Positions 24,392 through 31,470 of a stretch of 41,552 bases of DNA are shown piece by piece. This DNA comes from an uncultured bacterium (lineage in GTDB: Bacteria; Verrucomicrobiota; Kiritimatiellia; CAIKKV01), in NCBI GenBank assembly GCA_938038445.1, contig CALHRZ010000011.1, forward strand, positions 1 through 41,552, given 5' to 3'. Numbering within the stretch: the stretch's first letter is position 1; each line of letters begins with the position of its first letter. Position numbers and translations under genes: made by a program. The notes under the pieces were generated by a model. The model ran no database searches. It had not been told where the DNA came from and worked only from the letters and a program-made list of their open reading frames with translations.

Positions 24392-25535
24392 AAAGAATCC
24401 CTTGCTGACAGCATATCGAACGGCGCTGAGTCGCTATGTGAAGGAGGGAACCGACGCGAGATTGCAACCGGCCCAAAGGTTGGGACGTCGTGCGTTGGGA
24501 GGTGGATGGACAACCGTGGACCTGGTCCGAATGCATGCGACAGCGGTAGGGTCGGCTGTGGATGCGTTGCCCGTTGCCAGGACCGCCACAGGCATGAAGC
24601 TTCTTGCCCGGCGCGCGCAAAGATTTTTGCTCCATACCGTTCGCCCCATGGAAGTGACGCATCACAGGGCGATGAAGGCGGCGGTCCGATTGCGTATGTT
24701 GCACAAGACCCTCGCCCAACGTACCCGCGAACTGTCGGCATCCAAACAAAAATTGAGACAGGAAATTGTCCGGCACATGGACGTGAAGAAATCCCTCCGC
24801 ACGACCGAACGGCGCTCCAACGCGCTGTTGCTGCAGGCGCGCCAGATGGAAAAACAACTGCGCCATCTCTCCCGCCAGATCCTCTTCGCCCAGGAGGAAG
24901 AGCGAAAAAGGGTCAGCCGCGAGCTTCACGACGTAGTCGCCCAAATGCTCACCAGCATCAACGCCCGCTTGGCGGCCCTCAAAAAGGAAGCGGCAGTATC
25001 CACAAAAGGAATACGCCGGAAAATCTCCGACACGCAGCGGCTGGTGGCGCAATCGGTGGATATCGTCCACCGGTTCGCCCGCGTGTTACGACCGGCCGTA
25101 CTGGACGATTTGGGTCTCCTGCCTGCGTTGAATTCTTACCTGAAGAATTTTGCCAAGGAAACCGGCATTCGCGTTCATTTGACCGCGTCAAACGGCATCG
25201 AGGCGTTGAGTAATGTCAAACGCACGGCCCTCTTTCGCGTGGCTCAGGAAGCGCTAGCCAACGTAACAAGCCATGCGCAGGCCAGCCGAGTAGATGTGAC
25301 CGTCGAAAGGCTTCCGCGCGCCGTTCGGATGAGTATCCACGACAATGGCAAATCGTTCGAGGCCGATCGGATGTCGCGCACCGGATGGGGAAACCATCTG
25401 GGTCTGCTGGGCATGCGGGAACGCCTGGAAATGGTGGGGGGCGCCTTCGCTATCGAGTCCGTAGCCGGCCACGGCACAACCATTCATGCACAGGTTCCTC
25501 TCCATAACGGTGGCCGGGGACCGCAACGGTCATGA
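24351..25535 (+). CDS. Cytoplasmic HisKA_3 sensor histidine kinase with RsbU_N-type N-terminal domain
   Basis: A 394-residue kinase of the NarX/DesK class. The N-terminus (residues 17-65, LLTAYRTALSRYV to TVDLVRMHA) resembles the RsbU_N dimerisation domain and is followed by a long coiled coil (about 110-185). The H-box is EEERKRVSRELHDVVAQML with phospho-acceptor H193. The HATPase_c domain shows the N-box FRVAQEALANVTSHAQA (about 295-311), G1 box HDNGKSFEAD (about 330) and G2 region GNHLGLLGMRERLEMVGG (about 347-364). No transmembrane segment or periplasmic domain is present, so the signal is intracellular, perhaps received through the N-terminal domain or the kinase-like partner. The ATG lies within the end of the partner gene. 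The response regulator follows with an ATGA overlap. Confidence 0.9.
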   Translation: MVRQIHSKRILTRKKNPLLTAYRTALSRYVKEGTDARLQPAQRLGRRALGGGWTTVDLVRMHATAVGSAVDALPVARTATGMKLLARRAQRFLLHTVRPMEVTHHRAMKAAVRLRMLHKTLAQRTRELSASKQKLRQEIVRHMDVKKSLRTTERRSNALLLQARQMEKQLRHLSRQILFAQEEERKRVSRELHDVVAQMLTSINARLAALKKEAAVSTKGIRRKISDTQRLVAQSVDIVHRFARVLRPAVLDDLGLLPALNSYLKNFAKETGIRVHLTASNGIEALSNVKRTALFRVAQEALANVTSHAQASRVDVTVERLPRAVRMSIHDNGKSFEADRMSRTGWGNHLGLLGMRERLEMVGGAFAIESVAGHGTTIHAQVPLHNGGRGPQRS

Positions 25536-26218
25536 AAAAAAAACCACGAATCACCGTCCTGATCGCCGAAGATCATGAGATCGTTCGGGAGGGACTGCGG
25601 AATCTCTTGAACGCGGAAACTGATTTTGAAGTGATCGGCGAAGCGGGCACCGGGCGCCAAGCGGTGGAAATGGCCCGGAAACTTCATCCTGACGTGGTCG
25701 TCATGGATATCGCAATGCCTCTCCTCAACGGTTTAGAAGCCACACGCCAAATCCGCCAGACTGTACCGGGCATCAAGGTCCTCGTTCTTTCCGCCCATTC
25801 CGACGACGCTTATGTCCAAAAGGTCACGGCGTTGGGCGCGTCAGGATATTTGATCAAACAAACATCGTTCCGTTTTTTGTCGGAAGCGATCCGGGCTGTT
25901 TGCCAGGGGCGAACATTCTTCAGCCCCTCGATTGCCGGGGCCATGCAGCACCGATCCCCGGCAGCGGCCGATCGCAAGGGGCGAACACGGAGCCTACCCT
26001 GCTCCCTGTCTTCCCGGGAAATGGAGGTTCTGCAGCGCATTGCTGAAGGTGGCGCCAATAAGCAAATTGCGGCAGAACTGGGAATCAGCATCAAAACCGT
26101 GGAAAAGCACCGTGCCTCCCTAATGCGCAAACTGGATATCCACGATACGGCGGGGCTCACCCGCTATGCCATCGCCGCCGGCATCATTGAGAGCCGCATC
26201 TCCGTGATAATCCGATAA
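25532..26218 (+). CDS. NarL/LuxR-family response regulator
   Basis: A 228-residue two-domain regulator. The receiver has the acidic pocket at E13-D14 (VLIAEDHEIVREGL), phospho-acceptor D59 (DVVVMDIAMP), the switch serine in VLVLSAHSDDAY and the conserved lysine in GYLIKQTS. A linker leads to a GerE-type helix-turn-helix, residues 158-215: LSSREMEVLQRIAEGGANKQIAAELGIS followed by IKTVEKHRASLMRKLDIHD. It is the expected partner of the kinase just upstream, with which it shares an ATGA overlap. The palindromic motif upstream of this operon and of the next one is a plausible binding site. It ends 213 bases before the LapA-like gene. Confidence 0.93.
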   Translation: MKKKPRITVLIAEDHEIVREGLRNLLNAETDFEVIGEAGTGRQAVEMARKLHPDVVVMDIAMPLLNGLEATRQIRQTVPGIKVLVLSAHSDDAYVQKVTALGASGYLIKQTSFRFLSEAIRAVCQGRTFFSPSIAGAMQHRSPAAADRKGRTRSLPCSLSSREMEVLQRIAEGGANKQIAAELGISIKTVEKHRASLMRKLDIHDTAGLTRYAIAAGIIESRISVIIR

Positions 26219-26312
26219 CCCCCCCGATTTCCCTCGAACCTCCGTACATCCCCATGCTTTCCCCACGATCACGTAATCCCGCCGCCGAGCCGCCTGTGGG
26301 GCATTGATCGGG

Positions 26313-26332
26313 TAGGGTTACACCCCATTGCA
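26313..26332 (+). promoter_or_regulatory. Second copy of the putative response-regulator operator, upstream of lapA-like and radical SAM genes
   Basis: TAGGGTTACACCCCATTGCA matches the site at 23577-23596 at 17 of 20 positions, and the differences keep the GGGT-NNN-ACCC symmetry. TACGAT (26351-26356) lies 18 bases downstream, the same offset as the -10-like hexamer at the first site. The ATG of the LapA-like gene is 75 bases beyond it. Otherwise 26219-26431 shows no gene and no clear terminator. Confidence 0.6.
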
Positions 26333-26431
26333 CGCGTCCTCCCGATTCTATACGATTATGTTAATAAAAACCCCCAGACCCATCCGGAGAAATGCGCAAT
26401 CGAGCGACGAAACCAGATGGGAGGATGCTTC

Positions 26432-26680
26432 ATGAAACAGTACGCGCTGATTCCCACGATCAAGGGGATTGGAACGTTGGCGGTATTAGTTGTCGCCATC
26501 GTCCTGATCCTGCAAAACACTGAACCGATTGTCACGCGGTTGCTTTTCGTAACGATCCGCCTGCCGTTGGCAATTCTCCTGGCCCTAACATGGCTGGTCG
26601 GATTGATCGGCGGTATTATTGCAATTCTAAACGTCGGAAGCCCTTCCAAAAAGCAAACGAAAGAGGACGCGGCCGCATGA
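26432..26680 (+). CDS. Small LapA/DUF1049-like inner-membrane protein
   Basis: An 82-residue protein with two hydrophobic segments: TLAVLVVAIVLILQN (about 14-28) and LPLAILLALTWLVGLIGGIIAIL (about 44-66). The layout segment, QNTEP, short loop, LPLAILL, GLIGG is characteristic of the LapA_dom/DUF1049 family, whose E. coli member assists lipopolysaccharide assembly with LapB. The C-terminus is short and charged. The start at ATG 26432 is set by GGAGG seven bases upstream; an in-frame ATG at 26417 overlaps that site and is less likely. Its stop overlaps the next start as ATGA, so it is coupled to the radical SAM gene. A role in the envelope is likely but not shown. Confidence 0.75.
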   Translation: MKQYALIPTIKGIGTLAVLVVAIVLILQNTEPIVTRLLFVTIRLPLAILLALTWLVGLIGGIIAILNVGSPSKKQTKEDAAA

Positions 26681-28155
26681 AGGTACTGCTGATCTATCCC
26701 GAGTTTCCGGACACGTTCTGGAGTTTCAAACACGCCCTGCCCTTCGTCGGTAAGAAATCCGCTTTGCCACCACTGGGGTTACTCACCGTTGCAGCGCTGT
26801 TACCCCCCGAGTGGACACTGCGGCTTGTGGATACGAACGTGCGCCATTTGACGGCAGACGATCTCGCCTGGGCGGACTACGCCTTAATCAGCGCGATGAT
26901 TGTGCAACGCAAATCGGCGCACCAGATCGTGTCCCAGTGCAAGGCGGCAGGACTTCCGGTCGTTGCTGGCGGCCCGTTATTTCAGAGCGAGCACGCGCAG
27001 TTCGAAACAGTAGACCATTTCATACTGAATGAGGCGGAACTCACGCTACCCCCGTTCCTGGCCGACCTCGAGCGAGGGTGCCCCCAACGGGTATACTCGA
27101 CTTCGGACTTTGCGGATTTGCACCATTCGCCCGTTCCCAGGTGGGATTTATTGGATCTGAAGCGCTACGCGACCATGGGCATTCAATTTTCTCGCGGCTG
27201 CCCCTTCAACTGTGATTTTTGCAACGTCACAGCGATGCTCGGGCACCAAGTGCGCATGAAAGCATCAGCGCAGATCATTGCAGAACTGGATGCCCTTTAC
27301 GCCCGGGGATGGCGCGGCGACATCTTTTTTGTGGATGACAATTTCATCGGAAACAAGCACTTCCTGAAGACCGACCTCCTGCCCGCGTTGATCGAATGGC
27401 AGAAGAAAAGAACGGGGAACATGTTCTTCACGGAAGCCTCCATCAATCTGGCCGATGACGAAAATCTGATGGATCAAATGGTCCATGCAGGTTTTTCCAA
27501 GGTCTTCATCGGCATCGAAACACCAGACGACGAAAGTCTGGCCGAATGCCGCAAAATCCAGAATGGTCACCGGGACCTGGTCGCGGACGTTAAGCGGATC
27601 CAACGGGCAGGACTAGAGGTGCAAGGGGGGTTCATCGTTGGATTCGATCACGACTCCCCCTCCATTTTTCAGCGGCAAATTGATTTCATTCAGAAAAGCG
27701 GGATCGTGACGGCAATGGTCGGCCTGCTGCAAGCGCCCGCCGGAACGAGGCTTTATGATCGGATGAAGAAGGAAGGGCGCTTGTGTGCGGAATCCTCCGG
27801 CGACAACGTGGATGGAACGACGAATATCATTCCGGCCATGCGCATGGAAACCTTGAAAGCAGGCTACCGCAGGATCCTCGACCACATCTACGCTCCTGCG
27901 CCCTACTATCAGCGCGTTAGAACTTTCCTGCGCGAATATAAGGCGCCCCGCGTTCGGGGACGTCTCCAGTTCTCTCATATTCTCGCCCTCATGCGGTCCG
28001 TCATTCGGCTCGGACTCGTCGGTCGCGAGCGTTTGCACTACTGGAAACTCCTGCTGTGGACCCAGTTCTGCCGGCCTCGACTTCTCCCGAATGCGGTCAT
28101 TTTGGCTATCTACGGATATCACTTTCGGAAAGTCTGCGAAAAGCATGTCGAATAA
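26677..28155 (+). CDS. B12-binding radical SAM protein with DUF4070 C-terminus (HpnP-like class)
   Basis: A 492-residue enzyme. The N-terminal cobalamin-binding-like domain (1-150) begins KVLLIYPEFPDTFWSFKHALPF and includes ALPPLGLLTVAALLP. The radical SAM core has CPFNCDFC (C-x3-C-x2-C) after GIQFSRG, then IFFVDDNFIGNK, FTEASINLADDE, FIGIETPDDE and GFIVGFDHDSP. A DUF4070-type C-terminus follows, from about residue 380. The hopanoid C-2 methylase HpnP has the same architecture and similar blocks, so methylation of a lipid or other unactivated carbon is possible, but most members are uncharacterised. The canonical DxxH-type cobalamin motif is not obvious. It is coupled to the LapA-like gene by an ATGA overlap and shares its putative operator. 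Confidence 0.87.
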   Translation: MKVLLIYPEFPDTFWSFKHALPFVGKKSALPPLGLLTVAALLPPEWTLRLVDTNVRHLTADDLAWADYALISAMIVQRKSAHQIVSQCKAAGLPVVAGGPLFQSEHAQFETVDHFILNEAELTLPPFLADLERGCPQRVYSTSDFADLHHSPVPRWDLLDLKRYATMGIQFSRGCPFNCDFCNVTAMLGHQVRMKASAQIIAELDALYARGWRGDIFFVDDNFIGNKHFLKTDLLPALIEWQKKRTGNMFFTEASINLADDENLMDQMVHAGFSKVFIGIETPDDESLAECRKIQNGHRDLVADVKRIQRAGLEVQGGFIVGFDHDSPSIFQRQIDFIQKSGIVTAMVGLLQAPAGTRLYDRMKKEGRLCAESSGDNVDGTTNIIPAMRMETLKAGYRRILDHIYAPAPYYQRVRTFLREYKAPRVRGRLQFSHILALMRSVIRLGLVGRERLHYWKLLLWTQFCRPRLLPNAVILAIYGYHFRKVCEKHVE

Positions 28156-28241
28156 AGGACCGTGCCAGAACTCTTTCTTCGCGGCCTGTGTTTCCGGTTT
28201 CACGGTCTAAAGGAATTCCGATCTCTCAGCCGATTTTGCAA

Positions 28242-28261
28242 CCGTTTGGCACGTCAAACGG
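28242..28261 (+). terminator. Inverted repeat downstream of the radical SAM gene, possible terminator
   Basis: CCGTTTG (28242-28248) and CAAACGG (28255-28261) form a perfect 7-bp stem around GCACGT, 87 bases after the radical SAM stop codon. No strong T-run follows, so intrinsic termination is uncertain. The convergent gap 28156-28420 contains no convincing gene. Confidence 0.3.
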
Positions 28262-28404
28262 CCATTGTCTCGCCAAAACTCAAAAAGGTCGCGCTGATCC
28301 CGGCCATGCGAAGGGCACGGCGTTTGGGAACCGCCTGTTCGAAAACCAGAAGAACACGTCCTCACGGAGCAATCAGGAAATCATCTGAATTGGAACCGGA
28401 CGAA

Positions 28405-28419
28405 CGACTTGTCAAGTCG
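28405..28419 (-). terminator. Palindrome just after the DUF1854 stop codon, possible terminator
   Basis: CGACTTGTCAAGTCG is a 15-base palindrome beginning two bases beyond the minus-strand stop codon. It could fold as a six-bp hairpin ending the long envelope operon. Only TTCG follows, so a strong U-tract is absent. Confidence 0.3.
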
Positions 28420-28420
28420 C

Positions 28421-28990
28421 TTACCAGTAAATATAATTGACAAACACGCGGCGATCCGCCGCCGGCAGCTTCTCGACATCCGGAATAATGTAACGATTGT
28501 CCAGAGAATCGAGGAGCACTTTCCCTGTTTCGCCATAATCTTCGGCGCGATCATGACGCCACTGCATGACGAATCTTTCCCGCCCCTGCCCGGTCGTTAC
28601 ATCGAAAAAGAGTAGGCCGTAATTGCATTCGATGGAATGAATTCGGTGGATCACCCGCTCGTAGTATTGTCTGACCAGACTTTCCCGGACGGCCTGACGA
28701 ACGGCCTCGGGAAAAACCAAAAGGTCCTCGATAACCCCGATCTCCTGGTCTTGATCCCGCTCATCGGTATAGCGGAGTGAAATATACCGGTCAGGATGGG
28801 AGATGGGAAACATCAGAACCGCCCGCACCCCCCGATAGAGCCCTCCGCCTTCGACATGACAGTGAAGGAGGGAAAACGAACCTTCGAAAATGCGTGTATT
28901 GTCGGGCGTCAATCGGCGATACCCTGTTTGCCGGAGAGTTTCGTCGCCTGGAAATGGAACGGACGTACGCTGTTGCGCATCAGCCATCAT
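28421..28990 (-). CDS. DUF1854-family protein
   Basis: About 189 residues, soluble and without known catalytic motifs. The segment GLYRGVRAVLMFPISHPDRYISL and the following EIGVIEDL, then YERVIHRIHSIECNYGLLFFDVTT, WRHDRAEDYGE and a C-terminal LDSLDNRYIIPDVEKLP, match my memory of DUF1854. Proteins of this family occur beside ABC exporters, and some database entries link such pairs with cyanophycin metabolism; no cyanophycin genes are visible here, so that link is not adopted. The ATG at 28990 has GGAGG six bases upstream. It overlaps the ABC transporter gene by 11 bases, so the two very likely work together. It is the last gene of the minus-strand operon. Confidence 0.75.
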   Translation of the reverse strand: MMADAQQRTSVPFPGDETLRQTGYRRLTPDNTRIFEGSFSLLHCHVEGGGLYRGVRAVLMFPISHPDRYISLRYTDERDQDQEIGVIEDLLVFPEAVRQAVRESLVRQYYERVIHRIHSIECNYGLLFFDVTTGQGRERFVMQWRHDRAEDYGETGKVLLDSLDNRYIIPDVEKLPAADRRVFVNYIYW

Positions 28991-31361
28991 GTCCACCCTC
29001 CAATCGGGAAAGTTCGGTCTGAATCCTCACCAACTTGGAATAGATTCCCTCGCGCGCCAGCAGTTCTTCATGAGTCCCTTCCTCAACAATTCGACCGTCA
29101 TCCATGACAAAAATCCGGTCAGCGTTTTTGAGGGTCGAAAGACGGTGGGCGATCGCAAGGGTGGTCCTTCCTTTGCAAAGATTCATTAACGCTTTCTGGA
29201 TTTCAAGTTCCGACTCGGTGTCCACCGAACTGGTTGCCTCGTCCAAAATCAAAATCCGCGGATCGCAAAGAAGGGCCCGCGCAATGCTGATGCGCTGACG
29301 CTCCCCGCCGGAGAGGCCGGACCCATTTTCGCCCAGTTTCATGTCATAGCCGTTGGGGCGACGGGCAATGAAATCATGCGCATTAGCCGCCTTGGCGGCA
29401 TCCATGATCGCCGAGGGAGGCGCGTCGGGGCGGCCATAGGCGATGTTTTCCGCAATGGACGCACGGAAAAGAAACGGTTCCTGAAGTACAAGCCCGATAT
29501 GCCGGTGGAGGTCTTCGGTGGCGATCTTCCGAACGTCCACCCCGTCCAGCAAGACGGATCCCTGCTGCACGTCGTAAAAACGACAGATCACGTTGACCAA
29601 CGTGGTTTTACCCGACCCTGATTTCCCCACAATTCCCACAAAGCGCCCGGGCTCGATCGTCAGACTGACGTTTTTTAAGATGGGGTGATAGGGATCGTAT
29701 CCAAAGGTCACATTCCGCAATTCAATGGCGCCTTTCATGGCAGACAATCGCACCGGCCTGGGTTCTTCCGGAAGCATTTGGGAGGAATCGAGCACTTCAA
29801 AAACCCGCTGACCGGCCGAGAGAAACCCCGTCACCCAGTTGGAAAACATCGTCAACTGGGAAATGGGACCGTAAAACATTCCCATATATCCGAAAAACGC
29901 CATCAGGGTTCCGAGGGTGATGCCTCCTTCCTCGCCGCTGAGTCCTCGCAACACCTTTTCGCCCCCCGCCCACCAGATCAGAAGTCCCCCCAACCCAAAC
30001 ACAAACCCCATGATCGGATTGAAGGTCGCCATGCTCATCTCAACCGACCGGCGCGCCTGTTGCATGTAGCCCGCCGAGGAACTGAACCGGGCGCGTTCCC
30101 TCTCCTCTTGGCTAAAGGCTTTGACCAACCGAATACCCTGGAGAAATCCCGTGAGCAGTTGGGCCATCTTGGACTGGCTGTCCCACAACCGGTAATAACG
30201 CGGGTAAATGTGCCGCCAGAAGAAGGTCGTTCCCACCATCACAAAGGGAATGGGGAGCAAAACCACAACCGCCAACCTCGTATTCATGAAAAAGAGCACC
30301 GTTCCAATCCCCAGCACCAGCAGCAGATTCAGGAGAAATCCGTGCGCAACCTGATGAACGAATCCCTGAAAATAGTCTACATCATACAACACCCGGCTCA
30401 TCAAATTTCCCGCCGAATGCCGGTTGTAATAATCCACGCTGAGATGCAGCAAGTGGCGGTGCAGCCGCTCGCGCAGCTCCTTCGTGATTCGGGTGCCGAT
30501 CAAACTGCTGACGCGCCCAATAAAGATGTTCACCCCTTGCCGAATCGCGGATGCTGCAACCAGGCAGGCCAGAATCACCACGAGGATCCCCATTCGGTCG
30601 CCGCGCGTCCACGACGCGCTTCCCAGCACCATCCGTTCGAGAAAACCTTGAAACCCGCCATTTGAGTTGCCGGCCAGCATATCCGCTGATTCCGGTTTCA
30701 ATACATGATCCACCAGATAGCGGGTGAGCTGGGGTGGGATGAGATCCAACATCACCCCCAAAAGCATCATGGAGAGCAACGCAAAAATGCTCAACCAGTA
30801 AGGCTGCATCAGGGTTAACGTCCGGGAAAAAATCCCGCGCCGTTTCGCACACCTCGGGCAGCTGGCCCGCAGTCCCGGCAAGGGAAGTCCGCAGACATTG
30901 CACCGTGTCTCACTGGGTGCCTTCAAGGCGTCGGGATTCAGTGGCTCGCCCTTTAAAAGCCGTTGGAGTTGGACGACCGCGCGTCCGAACGACTCGCGAA
31001 ACCCGTTGCTAAAACGAACGACATCCACATACATTTCGTCCAACCGAAGCTGGAGAAACATGCTCCCAACCGTCTGATAGTTGCGAACCTTGGACGCTTT
31101 CCGCCACTCGAACGGGCCGCTCAATACCCGAACTTCCAACCGATCGGCCGTAAAAGCCGCCATGCGGTCATGGCCAACAACCAGCCACACTTCGCAGGGA
31201 CGGCCTCGTAAGTCCATGTCGCTGCGGATGCTGAATAAGCAGTTCTCCCCACTCAGGCCAACGGCCTGCGCAGAGGCGAGAACTGAGGCAGGAATGCTTC
31301 CAACCAGAATCTGGGGCCGAGCCGGCTCCTGCGCCGGCGCACCCTTGGCAAACAGTTTCAT
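28980..31361 (-). CDS. ABC exporter, fused permease and ATPase, with N-terminal extension and zinc-ribbon-like motif
   Basis: A 793-residue half-transporter that should work as a dimer. It has an unusual soluble extension. Residues 15-140 look like a compact beta-rich domain (VWLVVGHDRMAAFTADRLEV). A zinc-ribbon-like element follows with CNVCG and CPRCAKR (C154, C157, C168, C171). The ABC transporter membrane domain starts near residue 178 and includes YYNRHSAGNLMSRV. The ATPase domain has Walker A GKSGSGKTT, signature LSGGERQRISIARALL, Walker B ILILDEATSSVD and the switch histidine in AIAHRLSTL. The MsbA-like export half plus the DUF1854 partner suggest export of a lipid or peptide; the cargo is unknown. 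The ATG at 31361 starts a plausible N-terminus but has a weak ribosome site. Confidence 0.87.
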   Translation of the reverse strand: MKLFAKGAPAQEPARPQILVGSIPASVLASAQAVGLSGENCLFSIRSDMDLRGRPCEVWLVVGHDRMAAFTADRLEVRVLSGPFEWRKASKVRNYQTVGSMFLQLRLDEMYVDVVRFSNGFRESFGRAVVQLQRLLKGEPLNPDALKAPSETRCNVCGLPLPGLRASCPRCAKRRGIFSRTLTLMQPYWLSIFALLSMMLLGVMLDLIPPQLTRYLVDHVLKPESADMLAGNSNGGFQGFLERMVLGSASWTRGDRMGILVVILACLVAASAIRQGVNIFIGRVSSLIGTRITKELRERLHRHLLHLSVDYYNRHSAGNLMSRVLYDVDYFQGFVHQVAHGFLLNLLLVLGIGTVLFFMNTRLAVVVLLPIPFVMVGTTFFWRHIYPRYYRLWDSQSKMAQLLTGFLQGIRLVKAFSQEERERARFSSSAGYMQQARRSVEMSMATFNPIMGFVFGLGGLLIWWAGGEKVLRGLSGEEGGITLGTLMAFFGYMGMFYGPISQLTMFSNWVTGFLSAGQRVFEVLDSSQMLPEEPRPVRLSAMKGAIELRNVTFGYDPYHPILKNVSLTIEPGRFVGIVGKSGSGKTTLVNVICRFYDVQQGSVLLDGVDVRKIATEDLHRHIGLVLQEPFLFRASIAENIAYGRPDAPPSAIMDAAKAANAHDFIARRPNGYDMKLGENGSGLSGGERQRISIARALLCDPRILILDEATSSVDTESELEIQKALMNLCKGRTTLAIAHRLSTLKNADRIFVMDDGRIVEEGTHEELLAREGIYSKLVRIQTELSRLEGGHDG

Positions 31362-31418
31362 AAATGAGCGGCAAAGCCGACGCCGCTCCCATTTCTCCTC
31401 TTCCACATGCGGATTCGT

Positions 31419-31448
31419 ACTATATCGAAAACCGAAGGAATTGGGCAA
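31419..31448 (-). promoter_or_regulatory. Candidate internal promoter for the ABC exporter and DUF1854 genes
   Basis: On the minus strand TTGCCC (31443-31448), 18 bases, TATAGT (31419-31424). It lies in the gap of 109 bases between ispG and the ABC gene, the only sizeable gap in this operon, so these two genes may also be transcribed on their own. Confidence 0.4.
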
Positions 31449-31470
31449 CAGGTTTTCTTCCGTATGTCGT

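Noticed and set aside
26261..26301. CCCCAC and GTGGGG pair as a terminator after the response regulator
   Set aside because: The stem is six bases with a loop of about 29, and no T-run follows.
28162..28440. Plus-strand open frame after the radical SAM gene
   Set aside because: It has no ribosome site, a highly basic random-looking translation, and contains two inverted repeats that look like transcript ends.
28421..31361. Cyanophycin-associated transporter label for the ABC/DUF1854 pair
   Set aside because: The family link is remembered from database names only, and no cyanophycin synthetase or cyanophycinase is in the window.
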